Position numbers and translations under genes: made by a program. From Pirellulales bacterium (GTDB lineage Bacteria > Planctomycetota > Planctomycetia > Pirellulales > DATAWG01), in assembly GCA_035939775.1 (NCBI GenBank), contig DASZFO010000123.1, forward strand, positions 1 through 63,992: a DNA stretch of 63,992 nucleotides. The letters run 5' to 3'. This document shows positions 51,665-59,345 of the stretch, one piece after another. Below the pieces are notes generated by a model that was not told the DNA's origin, did no database searches, and saw nothing but the letters and a program-made list of their open reading frames with translations. The first letter of the stretch is position 1. Each line of letters starts with the position of its first letter.

Positions 51665-52063
51665 ATGTTCTTTCAAATCGATCCTCACAATGGTCTGGCC
51701 ATTTACGATCAGATCGTGCGGCAGATCAAATTCGCCGTGGCCTCGGGCGTATTGAAATCGGGCGAGATGATCCAATCCGTTCGCGAATTGGCCCGCGAGC
51801 TGGCCATAAATCCCAACACGATCGCCCGCGCCTACCGGCAACTTCAGGACGACGGAGTCTTGCAACCGGTCCGCGGAACCGGGCTGGAAGTCACCATCGG
51901 CGCCGGGGAACGTTGCCGAAGCGAGCGGCTCAAGCTCATCCGCGCCCGCTTGCGCCAAGTGCTCACCGAAGCCAAACAAAGCCGTCTCGATCCGCACGGC
52001 CTGCGCGAACTCGTCGAGAAGGAAATGCGCATGATTGAAAGAGAATCAAATTCGGGTTTATGA
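51665..52063 (+). CDS. YtrA-subfamily GntR transcriptional regulator
   Basis: A 132-residue regulator. The winged helix covers residues 1-70 (LAIYDQIVRQIKFAVASGVL, QSVRELARELAINPNTIARA, GVLQPVRGTGLEVTIG). The short helical tail matches the YtrA subfamily, which lacks a large ligand domain and usually controls an adjacent ABC transporter. The adjacent genes are indeed an ABC ATPase and an ABC-2 permease. The ATG at 51665 is preceded by GGAGG; the upstream frame to 51599 overlaps the promoter and is rejected. Confidence 0.93.
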   Translation: MFFQIDPHNGLAIYDQIVRQIKFAVASGVLKSGEMIQSVRELARELAINPNTIARAYRQLQDDGVLQPVRGTGLEVTIGAGERCRSERLKLIRARLRQVLTEAKQSRLDPHGLRELVEKEMRMIERESNSGL

Positions 52064-52125
52064 GGAAGCCAGGAAGGCAGGAGAGGGAGTTGTTCTTTAT
52101 CCTCCTGCCTTCCTGGTCTCCTCAT
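52060..52125. repeat. Inverted repeat abutting the GntR stop codon (CCAGGAAGGCAGGAG type)
   Basis: The arms at 52060-52083 and 52102-52125 are reverse complements over 24 bases with two mismatches; the core is CCAGGAAGGCAGGAG. The TGA of the regulator gene (52061-52063) is part of the left arm. The hairpin lies between the regulator and the ABC ATPase and could act as an attenuator or as a stabilising structure in the mRNA. Confidence 0.82.
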
Positions 52126-52207
52126 AAAAACTCGTTCGGTTTCAGCCGGAGGCCGTCGCGCATCTCGTCAGGTGTGCAGTGCAAATCCATATCATCGGAA
52201 CCTGAAC

Positions 52208-53140
52208 ATGGAACCTGTCATTCGGTTGCAAAACGTCACGAAGCGTTACGGTTCGCAAACGGCGCTCGACCGTGTGAACCTCGAAGTATCTCCGGGAGTG
52301 GTCTGCGCCTTGCTGGGCGAGAACGGCGCCGGCAAGACCACGGCCATTCGGATACTTCTCGGGCTGACCGACCCCGACGCAGGGCAGGCCACCGTGCTGG
52401 GGATCGACAGCACGCGGCACGGCCGGGAAGTTCGCGGCCGCGTGGGCTACGTGCCGGAACGCCCCACGCTTTACGAATGGATGACGGTCAGCGAAATCGG
52501 CTGGTTCACCGCCGGCTTCTACGGCAGCGGATTCTTCGAGCGCTATTTGCACCTGGCCGCCGATTATCAACTGCCGCTCAAGCGGAAGATCAAGGGGCTG
52601 TCGAAGGGGATGCGGGCCAAGGTTTCGCTCGCGTTGGCCCAGGCGCACGAGCCGGAATTGCTGATTCTCGACGAGCCGACCTCGGGGCTGGATACGCTAG
52701 TGCGGCGCGAGTTTCTGGAAGGGATGGTGGATATCGCGGCGGCCGGGCGCACGGTGCTCTTGTCCAGCCATCAGATCGGCGAGGTGGAAAGAGTGGCGGA
52801 CATCGTAGCGATCCTGCGGGCGGGGAAGCTGCTGTTGGTCGAGCGGCTCGAAAACCTCAAGGACCAGATTCGCGAATTGAACGTCACGCTCGCGGAAAAC
52901 GCCTCGGACCTGCCGCCGCTCGCCGGCCAAATCCTGTCGCAGCGGAGGCATCGCCAGCAGTGGCAAGTGCTCGTGCGCGGGATGAGCGAAGCGAGCCTAA
53001 CCGCGCTGCAAGGCCAAAGCGGCGTGGAGGAACTGCGAATCCGCACTCCGAGCTTGGAAGAGATTTTCGTCGCGTACCTGAAGTCTTCGGAACCGACGGC
53101 AAGCGGCGCGAGCGCCGCGCAGGAGGTGGTTGCGCCATGA
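52208..53140 (+). CDS. ABC transporter ATP-binding protein (CcmA/ABC-2 type)
   Basis: A 310-residue ATPase. Walker A is GENGAGKTTA near residue 38, the Q-loop region VGYVPERPTLYEWM, the signature LSKGMRAKVSLALA, Walker B LLILDEPTSGLD and the switch His in LLSSHQIGE. The C-terminal 90 residues form the usual extension of ABC-2 ATPases ending SLEEIFVAYL. It overlaps the permease by 4 bases (ATGA). With the YtrA regulator it forms a typical ytr-like or antibiotic-response exporter operon; the substrate is unknown. Confidence 0.94.
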   Translation: MEPVIRLQNVTKRYGSQTALDRVNLEVSPGVVCALLGENGAGKTTAIRILLGLTDPDAGQATVLGIDSTRHGREVRGRVGYVPERPTLYEWMTVSEIGWFTAGFYGSGFFERYLHLAADYQLPLKRKIKGLSKGMRAKVSLALAQAHEPELLILDEPTSGLDTLVRREFLEGMVDIAAAGRTVLLSSHQIGEVERVADIVAILRAGKLLLVERLENLKDQIRELNVTLAENASDLPPLAGQILSQRRHRQQWQVLVRGMSEASLTALQGQSGVEELRIRTPSLEEIFVAYLKSSEPTASGASAAQEVVAP

Positions 53141-54582
53141 ACGCCACAATGTTCCTGCGACTCATGTGGAAAGAATACCGGGCGGTCCGACTCTTCTGGC
53201 TATCGGTCATCGTGCTAGTGGGATTAATCCAATGGCTGGCGGTGCTGTTTTCGCAGCAACACGCCGAAACTTTGAAAATCGTCTTCAACTTCGCCCTGGG
53301 AGCGCCGGCGTTCTTTGCGATCGGCTGCGCAGGCGCGGCATTTGCCGCGGAGCGTGAAGAGGGGACGTTCGATTTCCTCCGCGCCTCGCCGGTTGCTTCG
53401 GTTGACGTGCTGGCCAGCAAATTGACCCTAGTGGCGCTTGCCACGGCGGCCATGTATTTCGCGCTTTTGCCCCTGGCCCAGTTCATTACCGGCGCTCGTC
53501 TGCCGGATGTCGTGGAGTGGCGGGGCATGTTGGGGCTGTGGCTGGTCGCGGCTGTGGAAGCGATCGTTTGGGGCACGCTCTTCTCATTGCTCGGCGCGCG
53601 GCCGCTCCTGGCGGTCGTGCTGGCGTTGGTCGCGGCTTCGACCTGTGCCCACACATTGGCGTGGACGCAGAGGGAGATGCCGAATCTCACGTTTGAATGG
53701 CCGGCTTATCTTCGGGCCGCTCCGTGGCGCGGATTGCTCGCCCTGGTCGTATTGAGCGCGGATGTTTATGTCGGCTTGCGCTGGTTGGACGGAGAGAGCC
53801 GACGAAAAAAGAAACGCGCGTCGTCACGTCGGAGAATGACGGCGACCGACTCTACACTGCCGACAGCCCTCACCCCGGCCCTCTCCCAAGGGGAGAGGGA
53901 GAAGGACTTGCGGCCGCTGCTTGCAAAGCGGGATTGCAGCGCCATGCTGGGCCATCTGCTCTGGCAGCATTGGCGACAGTCGTGGCGCTTGATGCTGACG
54001 ATGGGGATCCTCTGCCCACCCTTGTCGTTGCTCGGAATTAGCATGACCGACTCGAATCACCACAGGGCAGTTTGGCCGATTGCAGTTTTTGCAACGCTGA
54101 TGGGTGCCATGGTTTTCTTACCCGATCAAGAGCAGCGTCGGTATCGTTTCTTCGCCGAGCACAACGTGCCGCCGCGGCTGGTCTGGCTCGCTCGACAAGT
54201 CCCCTGGCTCGTCACGTTGTTGATCTCAATTTCGGTGCTGTGCCTTGTGTGGCTGTTCGTTCTCGGCGACGGCAGCGAGTTGTTGCGAGTGATCGAAACC
54301 GTCACCAATCGCCAACGATTGGAAAACTATGGCTACTATGGCGGCGACTTACCGCCAGAAGGCTTGGCAATCGCCGTCGCTATTGTCGCCTATGCCGCGG
54401 GTCAATGGGTTTCGACCCTCGTGCGAAGTGGCATCATGGCGGGGTTCTTGGCGCTGCTCTTTAGCGGCGTACTTTGCGGCTGGATCACGTTGATGCACGC
54501 GATGCAAGTTAGTTTCCTCTGGTCGGTTTGGCCGATTCCGCTAGTTCTGCTCTGGGGCACATGGCTGCGCGCGCCAGATTGA
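53137..54582 (+). CDS. ABC-2 type permease, cut by an in-frame TGA
   Basis: A 481-residue membrane protein. A strong AGGAGGT precedes the ATG. Two six-helix-like halves are present: MWKEYRAVRLFWLSVIVLVG to LVVLSADVYVGLRWL, and LLWQHWRQSWRLMLTMGILC to FLWSVWPIPLVLLWGTWL. The linker (about residues 230-275) contains a dispersed repeat translated as ALTPALSQGERE, inserted in frame. The frame ends at a TGA (54580-54582), but the next 17 codons stay open and in frame with the large frame that follows. Replacing TGA by TGG (Trp) would give one protein of about 1014 residues, so the stop may be a nonsense mutation or sequencing error. Confidence 0.88.
   Translation: MNATMFLRLMWKEYRAVRLFWLSVIVLVGLIQWLAVLFSQQHAETLKIVFNFALGAPAFFAIGCAGAAFAAEREEGTFDFLRASPVASVDVLASKLTLVALATAAMYFALLPLAQFITGARLPDVVEWRGMLGLWLVAAVEAIVWGTLFSLLGARPLLAVVLALVAASTCAHTLAWTQREMPNLTFEWPAYLRAAPWRGLLALVVLSADVYVGLRWLDGESRRKKKRASSRRRMTATDSTLPTALTPALSQGEREKDLRPLLAKRDCSAMLGHLLWQHWRQSWRLMLTMGILCPPLSLLGISMTDSNHHRAVWPIAVFATLMGAMVFLPDQEQRRYRFFAEHNVPPRLVWLARQVPWLVTLLISISVLCLVWLFVLGDGSELLRVIETVTNRQRLENYGYYGGDLPPEGLAIAVAIVAYAAGQWVSTLVRSGIMAGFLALLFSGVLCGWITLMHAMQVSFLWSVWPIPLVLLWGTWLRAPD
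53867..53905. repeat. CCCTCACCCC/GGGAGAGGG repeat inside the permease gene
   Basis: CCCTCACCCCGGCCCTCTCC followed by CAAGGGGAGAGGGAGAAGG is the reverse-orientation copy of the repeat at 16605-16637. It adds the peptide ALTPALSQGEREKD to the cytoplasmic loop between the two permease halves without breaking the frame. Confidence 0.85.
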
Positions 54583-54630
54583 ATCGGGGAAAACAAACGC
54601 TGGAGCGCCCGAAGCCGGCTGGCGGCTGCC

Positions 54631-56181
54631 TTGCTAGTCCCCGCCATTCCGCTCTTGATCGCGGTGCCCTTGTATCGAGTTCATCAAGTGCCGATCGTTT
54701 CGCCCGGATTCGATCCTGCACCGTATGAAGCAGAAATCAAAGTAAATCTCGCTGCGGGCACTGTCACGGCGGACTTGTATCGCCGGGCGAGTGATTTGAT
54801 GAGGTCACATCCGCGCTACACCGAAGCCGCGGATTCTGCTTCAAATTGGAATGAACGCGAGTTCTCGCGGCCACCCATTCAAGCCGACCAGCAATGGCTT
54901 AGAGACAACTCGGCCGCCCTGGCTCTGCTATTGGAAGCCAGCGAGCGGCCGATTTGCATGTTCGGCGATCCACGGAAAGAAAACAATTGGCCAAATTTCC
55001 ATGACAACCAGGGCGCACAATGGCCGCCGGACTTAATGCTGGTCAGCGCGCGGCAGTTGGAGGGCGAGGGCAAGCTGGACGCGGCGCTTGACCGCTACTT
55101 TGCGACGCTGCAAGTTGCTTCACACTTGGGCGAGGTTGGGGGTAGCGATAGTTTTCCGGAGTTATTCCGCCAATTTGCGTATTGGGGGGCGCAGCCAGGG
55201 CAAACGCGCGAGCGGATTGGCGGCGCCCTGAAACGGTTGCAAGCGATCGATCCGCAAATTCTGCGGTTGGACGAATGCATAAAATCGGACTACATCCTTG
55301 GCCACCGCATGGCGTTTGGCAATCCAGCGGCGATGTGGAGGATCAATCGCTACTTCGTTGACACGGACGTTCTTTGGCTGAAGTTGATGCCGTGGGAATC
55401 GGACCGGGCGGTCCGCGTGCTGAATCTACTGTCGCAAACGGCACTTGAGCGATTGCAAGAGATGCGTTTGGCCCTCGATCGAAGCGCCAAGGGGAACATT
55501 GAGTATAGCGACAGCGGAAATATCGAAGGCGCCGTTCGCAACTTCTGTCTAGATCGAAATTATTACGCGATCCCAAATGGATTTTTCGAAACCAGGCTTA
55601 AATCCGACTGGGAAAGAGCTGCGAGCAAAAAGGCCGAATGGCTCGAGACAACCGTGCCAGATTTAAGAGGCATGGGCTACGCCGGCTTCGAGGTTGCCAA
55701 TAATCTAGCGGCGTTCGAAACGCAGCGGCGGGCCGTAATGATCGTTCTGGCGCTGGAATCCTATCGGCTCGATCACGGCGAGCTGCCAAATTCGCTTGGC
55801 GAGCTCAAGGGACAATACCTCGCCGCCGTGCCGCTCGATCCATACTCGGGGATGGAATTCCAGTATTTTCGAACTGGATTGCCGGCCCCGGAGACCGAAA
55901 TCGACAACAATGGATTCCGTCGGGCTCGACACGACGAATTGGGCTGGCCAGGAGGGCCGATTGAATACGGTGTGCCGGCAGTTTGGAGTACGGGGCCTCA
56001 ATTGGTGCCCGCAACTTATCTTCCCACTCGGCCGGACGGCACCGCTGCGGAAAATCGCGAAAAATCCCAAATTATCGTCGGCTATTCACTCGGCTGGGGC
56101 CGAGCTTGGCGCGCCTTATCAAAGTCGGACGCCTGGGAATATGGATATTGGTTTGGTGTTCCCTACAACCGTTCGAAGTGA
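54631..56181 (+). CDS. C-terminal half of the split permease, or separate anchored protein
   Basis: The frame continues directly from codon 54583 after the permease TGA; the first possible start is a TTG at 54631, with no ribosome binding site. The sequence begins with a membrane helix (LLVPAIPLLIAVPLYRVHQV), then a large soluble periplasmic-type domain and a C-terminal segment IVLALESYRLDHGELPNSLG with PLDPYSGMEFQYFRTG. That last module is common at the C-termini of planctomycete anchored proteins. The lack of a start codon, the same frame and the membrane helix at the junction all suggest that this is the C-terminal half of one long ABC-2 permease. It could still be expressed by readthrough. 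Confidence 0.7.
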   Translation: MLVPAIPLLIAVPLYRVHQVPIVSPGFDPAPYEAEIKVNLAAGTVTADLYRRASDLMRSHPRYTEAADSASNWNEREFSRPPIQADQQWLRDNSAALALLLEASERPICMFGDPRKENNWPNFHDNQGAQWPPDLMLVSARQLEGEGKLDAALDRYFATLQVASHLGEVGGSDSFPELFRQFAYWGAQPGQTRERIGGALKRLQAIDPQILRLDECIKSDYILGHRMAFGNPAAMWRINRYFVDTDVLWLKLMPWESDRAVRVLNLLSQTALERLQEMRLALDRSAKGNIEYSDSGNIEGAVRNFCLDRNYYAIPNGFFETRLKSDWERAASKKAEWLETTVPDLRGMGYAGFEVANNLAAFETQRRAVMIVLALESYRLDHGELPNSLGELKGQYLAAVPLDPYSGMEFQYFRTGLPAPETEIDNNGFRRARHDELGWPGGPIEYGVPAVWSTGPQLVPATYLPTRPDGTAAENREKSQIIVGYSLGWGRAWRALSKSDAWEYGYWFGVPYNRSK

Positions 56182-56582
56182 GAGGACTTGGCAGTTGCTT
56201 GTAAAGGTCCGAATTTCTGGCCTTCACAAGTCTGCCCGCTTTCGCATCGTCGGCTGCATTGGAAGCGGGCAAGGACGGCTGGCTGATTCACTCCAATCGC
56301 GCGTCGCGGCATGGTGCTATTTTTCGTAAGTCTAGCCTGATTAAGCCGGTTGCGATGGGCGGCAGGCCTCGTTGACGGCCGCTGGCACAGTGATTGCTAT
56401 CTCATCGGCCGTCAATCGGACTGCGGCACCAAAAACAAGTCGCATAATCGGAGAGCTGAAAGCCACGAATCACCCTTGGATGCCATTCGCGTCCGGTGAT
56501 CGAGCGACTGCGAGATTGGGCGGGTCGGGCCGGCGGTCGGCTCCCTCGCAGCGACAAACGAAATCTTGGAAACGCGTGTGCG

Positions 56583-56685
56583 GGTGTGTCGCAAGTTGTG
56601 TACGGGAGAGAGTTGGGCGTCTCCCGCTGGGTCGGTGGGTGGGATGGTCTGGCCTGGAGCAACTTGCGACACACCATTTTTCTTT
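56583..56685 (+). ncRNA. Candidate structured RNA or hairpin element
   Basis: The outer arms GGTGTGTCGCAAGTTG (56583-56598) and CAACTTGCGACACACC (56660-56675) are perfect reverse complements. An inner hairpin CGGGAGA/TCTCCCG lies between them, and ATTTTTCTTT follows the right arm, as in an intrinsic terminator. This could be a small RNA or a MITE-like element. No known RNA family was recognised. Confidence 0.35.
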
Positions 56686-56772
56686 GGCTTTCCCTCGAGC
56701 GCCATGCAGTTCGCCACGAGCGCGCAAGGAACTTCGCCACGAGAACTTCGGTCCTTGCCTGGGCCAGAAGGA

Positions 56773-56827
56773 TGCCCCAACGGCTTGGGTGGGTGTTCCG
56801 CCTAGCTCACCCAGGCCGGGGCGTTTT
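56773..56827 (+). terminator. Strong intrinsic terminator
   Basis: GCCCC and GGCTTGGGTG pair with CACCCAGGCC and GGGGC, and TTTTTT follows at 56822 onward. It faces the plus strand and would end a transcript from the ABC operon or from the structured element upstream. A small hairpin GCAAGGA/TCCTTGC precedes it. Confidence 0.75.
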
Positions 56828-56829
56828 TT

Positions 56830-56905
56830 CGGAAGTCGGAGGTCGGAAGCCAGAAGTCGGCGCGGCGACTTGACCTGTCATCAGATCTCTGACCTCCGAC
56901 TTCCG
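56830..56905. repeat. GAAGTCGGAGGTC inverted repeat
   Basis: CGGAAGTCGGAGGTC (56830-56844) and GACCTCCGACTTCCG (56891-56905) are perfect reverse complements. Internal copies of the 6-base unit (GGTCGG, GAAGTC) give it a tandem look, similar to the GAAGTACGAAGT and AGGAAGGCAGGA repeats elsewhere in the window. Confidence 0.8.
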
Positions 56906-57006
56906 ACCTCTCACCCAAAGTTCCGAGCGGATTTGTCGGCGGGCGACGACTTCATGCAAACCTCTTGAGCCGCGGCCCCTGCTCGACTACGATCTAAAAG
57001 GCAACC

Positions 57007-57087
57007 CAAGAACCGCCGAAGGAGAAGGGGACAGTCCCCTTTTTTTCCGAAGACTCCACAAAAGGGGACAGTCCCCGGCGGTTCTTG
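57007..57087. repeat. GGGGACAGTCCCC-type element, subtype B, complete copy
   Basis: An 81-base element with perfect 12-base ends CAAGAACCGCCG (57007-57018) and CGGCGGTTCTTG (57076-57087). It contains two exact GGGGACAGTCCCC palindromes (57027-57039 and 57064-57076) and a centre TTCCGAAGACTCCACAAAA. It sits just upstream of the P-II gene. The same centre, with two changes, is found in the copy at 60393-60491. Confidence 0.92.
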
Positions 57088-57112
57088 ACCCAGGCACGGA
57101 GCGTTGCGACCG

Positions 57113-57460
57113 ATGAAGCTGATAATCGCCATCATTCAGCCCAGCCGCCTCGAGGCGGTCAAGGCCGCTCTGACCGAGGTCGAGGTGTTCCGCCTCACCA
57201 TCATGGACGTGCAAGGCTTCGGCCGCCAGAAGGGGCATACCGAGGTTTATCGCGGGCACGAGATTTCCGTCAATCTGCTACGGAAAGTGCAACTTCAGAT
57301 CGCGGTGAACGAGGAATTCGTCGAGCCGACGATCAACGCGATCATCAAAGGGGGCCGCACCGGCAAGGCCGGCGAGATCGGCGACGGCAAAATCTTCGTC
57401 CTCCCGCTGGAAGACTGCATCCGCATCCGCACCGGCGAACGGGGCGGCGAAGCGATTTAG
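57113..57460 (+). CDS. P-II family nitrogen regulatory protein lacking Tyr51
   Basis: A 115-residue trimeric signal protein of the GlnB/GlnK family. Family features are MKLIIAIIQPSRLEAVKAAL, the T-loop start GFGRQKGHTEVYRGHE, the B-loop GGRTGKAGEIGDGKIFVLP and the C-terminal RIRTGERGGEAI. P-II proteins sense ATP/ADP and 2-oxoglutarate and bind targets such as AmtB or GlnE. The usual uridylylation site Tyr51 (RGAEY) is Ile51 here (RGHEI), so uridylylation at that site is excluded, although Tyr46 is kept. No amtB, glnA or glnD is adjacent. Immediately upstream is a GGGGACAGTCCCC element and immediately downstream a perfect hairpin. Confidence 0.93.
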   Translation: MKLIIAIIQPSRLEAVKAALTEVEVFRLTIMDVQGFGRQKGHTEVYRGHEISVNLLRKVQLQIAVNEEFVEPTINAIIKGGRTGKAGEIGDGKIFVLPLEDCIRIRTGERGGEAI

Positions 57461-57541
57461 AAAAAGGGGACATTCTACTTTTTAGCTTTGCGGCTCGACT
57501 TGCTACGGGCCGTCGCGTAAAAAGTAGAATGTCCCCTTTTT
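57461..57541. repeat. Perfect 24-bp inverted repeat, likely bidirectional terminator
   Basis: The arms 57461-57484 and 57518-57541 are perfect reverse complements over 24 bases (core GGGGACATTCTACTTTTT) around a 33-base loop. It begins directly after the P-II stop and ends one base before the stop codon of the convergent minus-strand gene. The terminal A and T runs make it suitable as a terminator in both directions. Its GGGGACA start resembles the GGGGACAGTCCCC elements. Confidence 0.9.
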
Positions 57542-57542
57542 T

Positions 57543-58979
57543 CTACCGCGAGCGCAGCGAGGTTAGCACGCCCTGCAATCGGGCAACGACTTGCGAATCG
57601 ATGAGATGCTTCGTCGCCAGCGGCTTGATTTCTTCCAGACGCTTGTCGAGCCAGGCTGCCGCGGCCGCATCGGAGGCCGCGGTTGGGAGGGCCGCTCGGC
57701 GGTCGTCGATCGATTTCAGAAATGATTCCGAGGTCTTCAGAGTTTTCAGCGTTCCGAGCGTCCGCTCTGCCTCATCAAGGTCGCCGCGAACGAGCTGCCG
57801 CTGGAAACGGGCTTCGAGGACCGTTTGTTGGGCCACGAGGTCGATCAGTTCTTCGCCGAGCCGGGCCACCAACTCGCCGGTCTCCAGCCGCCGCCCATTG
57901 TCTTGCACCTCGACGACGACGCGCTTTTCGACTCCCGGGGCCAGCGGAAACCGGGCTAACAATTCGCCCCCGCTGCGGACCGACACCATTTCCAATTCAA
58001 TTCCACTCGCCGCTTCGATCTTGATTGCTCCTCGTTCGTCGGTGCGGCCGAGCGGATGGGGCGTCTTCTCGATCGGACTCTGCCCGAAGACTTCCAAGTC
58101 CTCGAGCGGGATTCCGTCCGGCCCGCGAGCTTTGATCATGAGTTCCGTCGACGAATTCGTGGGAGCGGCCGTGCGGATTCCCAGATACTCGGTTCGCCCG
58201 TCGTATTTGAGTTCCAACGGGTCCTCGACACCTGTGAACAGCCGGCACTTTGCCGTCGCGCCGGTCACATCTTCGACATTCAGCAACGTCCAAGCCACCG
58301 GGAAGACACCGTCGCCGAGGGTGCGCCCGTTTCTGTCGAAATGCCGGGTGATCGGCCGCAGGGCCATTCCCGGAGAGACCAGCTCGAGCCGCCGCATGGC
58401 CGGCGGCAAGTCGCCGCCGCGGACGCGAGCGGTCACGGTCCCCTGCTCGGAAATCTCGTCGATTCGCACGAGCGGCCGAAACGCTTTCCACAACGCCCGC
58501 AATGCCTCTTGGGCGAAGTCGCTTCCCGGCCGCGGCACTTCGACATACGCCGGCCCCCAAATCCTTGTGCGCACGTCGAACTCGCGGACTTGAAATTGAT
58601 GCCGTCCACTCCCGGGTGATAGAATCCCAAGCAGCATCACCTTGTCGTGGTCGAGCGCCGCTTGCGGGATCGAGTCCGTTGCAACGCTTTCGATCTCGCT
58701 GGCAGTATTCCATTTCAGTTCGGGCGGCGCGTCGACGACTTTTAACTGCCAGAGGCCGCCGATCAGCGATTGCGACTGACTCCGGATCTCGGTCAACAGG
58801 TTCGCCCGCCGGTCCGTTCTCCATTCGGGGGCCGGATCGAGTAATACGTAGACCAGAATCCGATACGGCGAATTCTCCCAACTCACCGGTCGCGCTGTCG
58901 CTGAAGCCGTTGACTCGGTAGCCGGCGGCGACGTTGCAGTCGCATCGGACGCAGAAACGATCCGCGCGCCAAATAGCAC
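57543..58979 (-). CDS. Exported protein of the PQQ/solute-binding operon, start uncertain
   Basis: A protein of roughly 480-500 residues I do not recognise. The coding body is clear from about 58930 to the stop: PYRILVYVLLDPAPEWRTDR, ALDHDKVMLLGILSPGSGRH, a beta-rich middle (GVEDPLELKYDGRTEYLGI), and a helical C-terminus (ERTLGTLKTLKTSESFLKSI). A signal-like stretch AACSAALLSCVLFGARIVSA lies at the N-terminus, but no ATG, GTG or TTG stands before it in a normal position; the GTG at 58979 would cut it short, and a TTG near 59107 would add residues from repeat sequence. The 5' end was probably disturbed by repeat insertion. Confidence 0.7.
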   Translation of the reverse strand: MLFGARIVSASDATATSPPATESTASATARPVSWENSPYRILVYVLLDPAPEWRTDRRANLLTEIRSQSQSLIGGLWQLKVVDAPPELKWNTASEIESVATDSIPQAALDHDKVMLLGILSPGSGRHQFQVREFDVRTRIWGPAYVEVPRPGSDFAQEALRALWKAFRPLVRIDEISEQGTVTARVRGGDLPPAMRRLELVSPGMALRPITRHFDRNGRTLGDGVFPVAWTLLNVEDVTGATAKCRLFTGVEDPLELKYDGRTEYLGIRTAAPTNSSTELMIKARGPDGIPLEDLEVFGQSPIEKTPHPLGRTDERGAIKIEAASGIELEMVSVRSGGELLARFPLAPGVEKRVVVEVQDNGRRLETGELVARLGEELIDLVAQQTVLEARFQRQLVRGDLDEAERTLGTLKTLKTSESFLKSIDDRRAALPTAASDAAAAAWLDKRLEEIKPLATKHLIDSQVVARLQGVLTSLRSR

Positions 58980-59030
58980 ACAACTGAGTAATGCCGCCGA
59001 GCACGCGGCACGAACGGTTAGTACACCTAA

Positions 59031-59345
59031 TAAACGCGGCCGGGCAAACAGTCTTCGGCCTGAAAGGCCGGCGTAGCCCAGCCCGGGGTGCAGCGACGTT
59101 CTCCACAAGGAGAATTGAGCGGAACCCTGGGACAGCCACCCTCCCTCGCGGGCTCGCGGCCTGAAAGGCCGCCGGAGAGAACGCACCCCAACGGCGCGCT
59201 TGGTGAGATTGATGGCGGAGTTCCATCGCCCTTTCAGGGCTAGGAGCGCTTTGGGGATCGCAAACCCAGGGTTTCGTTCGCCCGTCCTAACGGACGATCT
59301 CACTTCACCCTGGGCTGGGCTCCGGCGGTCTTTCAGACCTAATCT
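59031..59345. repeat. Composite repeat region (GGCCTGAAAGGCCG type)
   Basis: A 315-base spacer made of repeat sequence. GGCCTGAAAGGCCG occurs at 59057-59070 and 59158-59171, and weaker CTTTCAGGGC and CTTTCAGACC forms near 59231 and 59331. Blocks such as AGCCCAGCCCGGGGTG and ACCCTGGGCTGGGCTCC are related in inverted orientation. Frames through it give low-complexity peptides without family similarity. It lies between the solute-binding protein gene and the exported protein gene. Confidence 0.75.

Larger units (their letters stand above)
56182..57006. other. Long intergenic region with structured elements, no gene
   Basis: About 825 bases without a credible gene. It holds a 16-base perfect inverted repeat (56583-56598 and 56660-56675), a terminator-like hairpin ending near 56827, and an inverted repeat at 56830-56905, each listed separately. 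Frames such as 56372-56968 have no family similarity and run through these structures. Confidence 0.55.

Noticed and set aside
52060-53136. N-terminal extension of the permease frame upstream of 53137
   Set aside because: It overlaps the ABC ATPase in another frame and has Arg/Gly-rich shadow composition; AGGAGGT and ATG at 53137 fit the real start.
56372-56968. Plus-strand frame of 198 codons
   Set aside because: It passes through hairpins and a terminator and shows no family or ribosome binding site.
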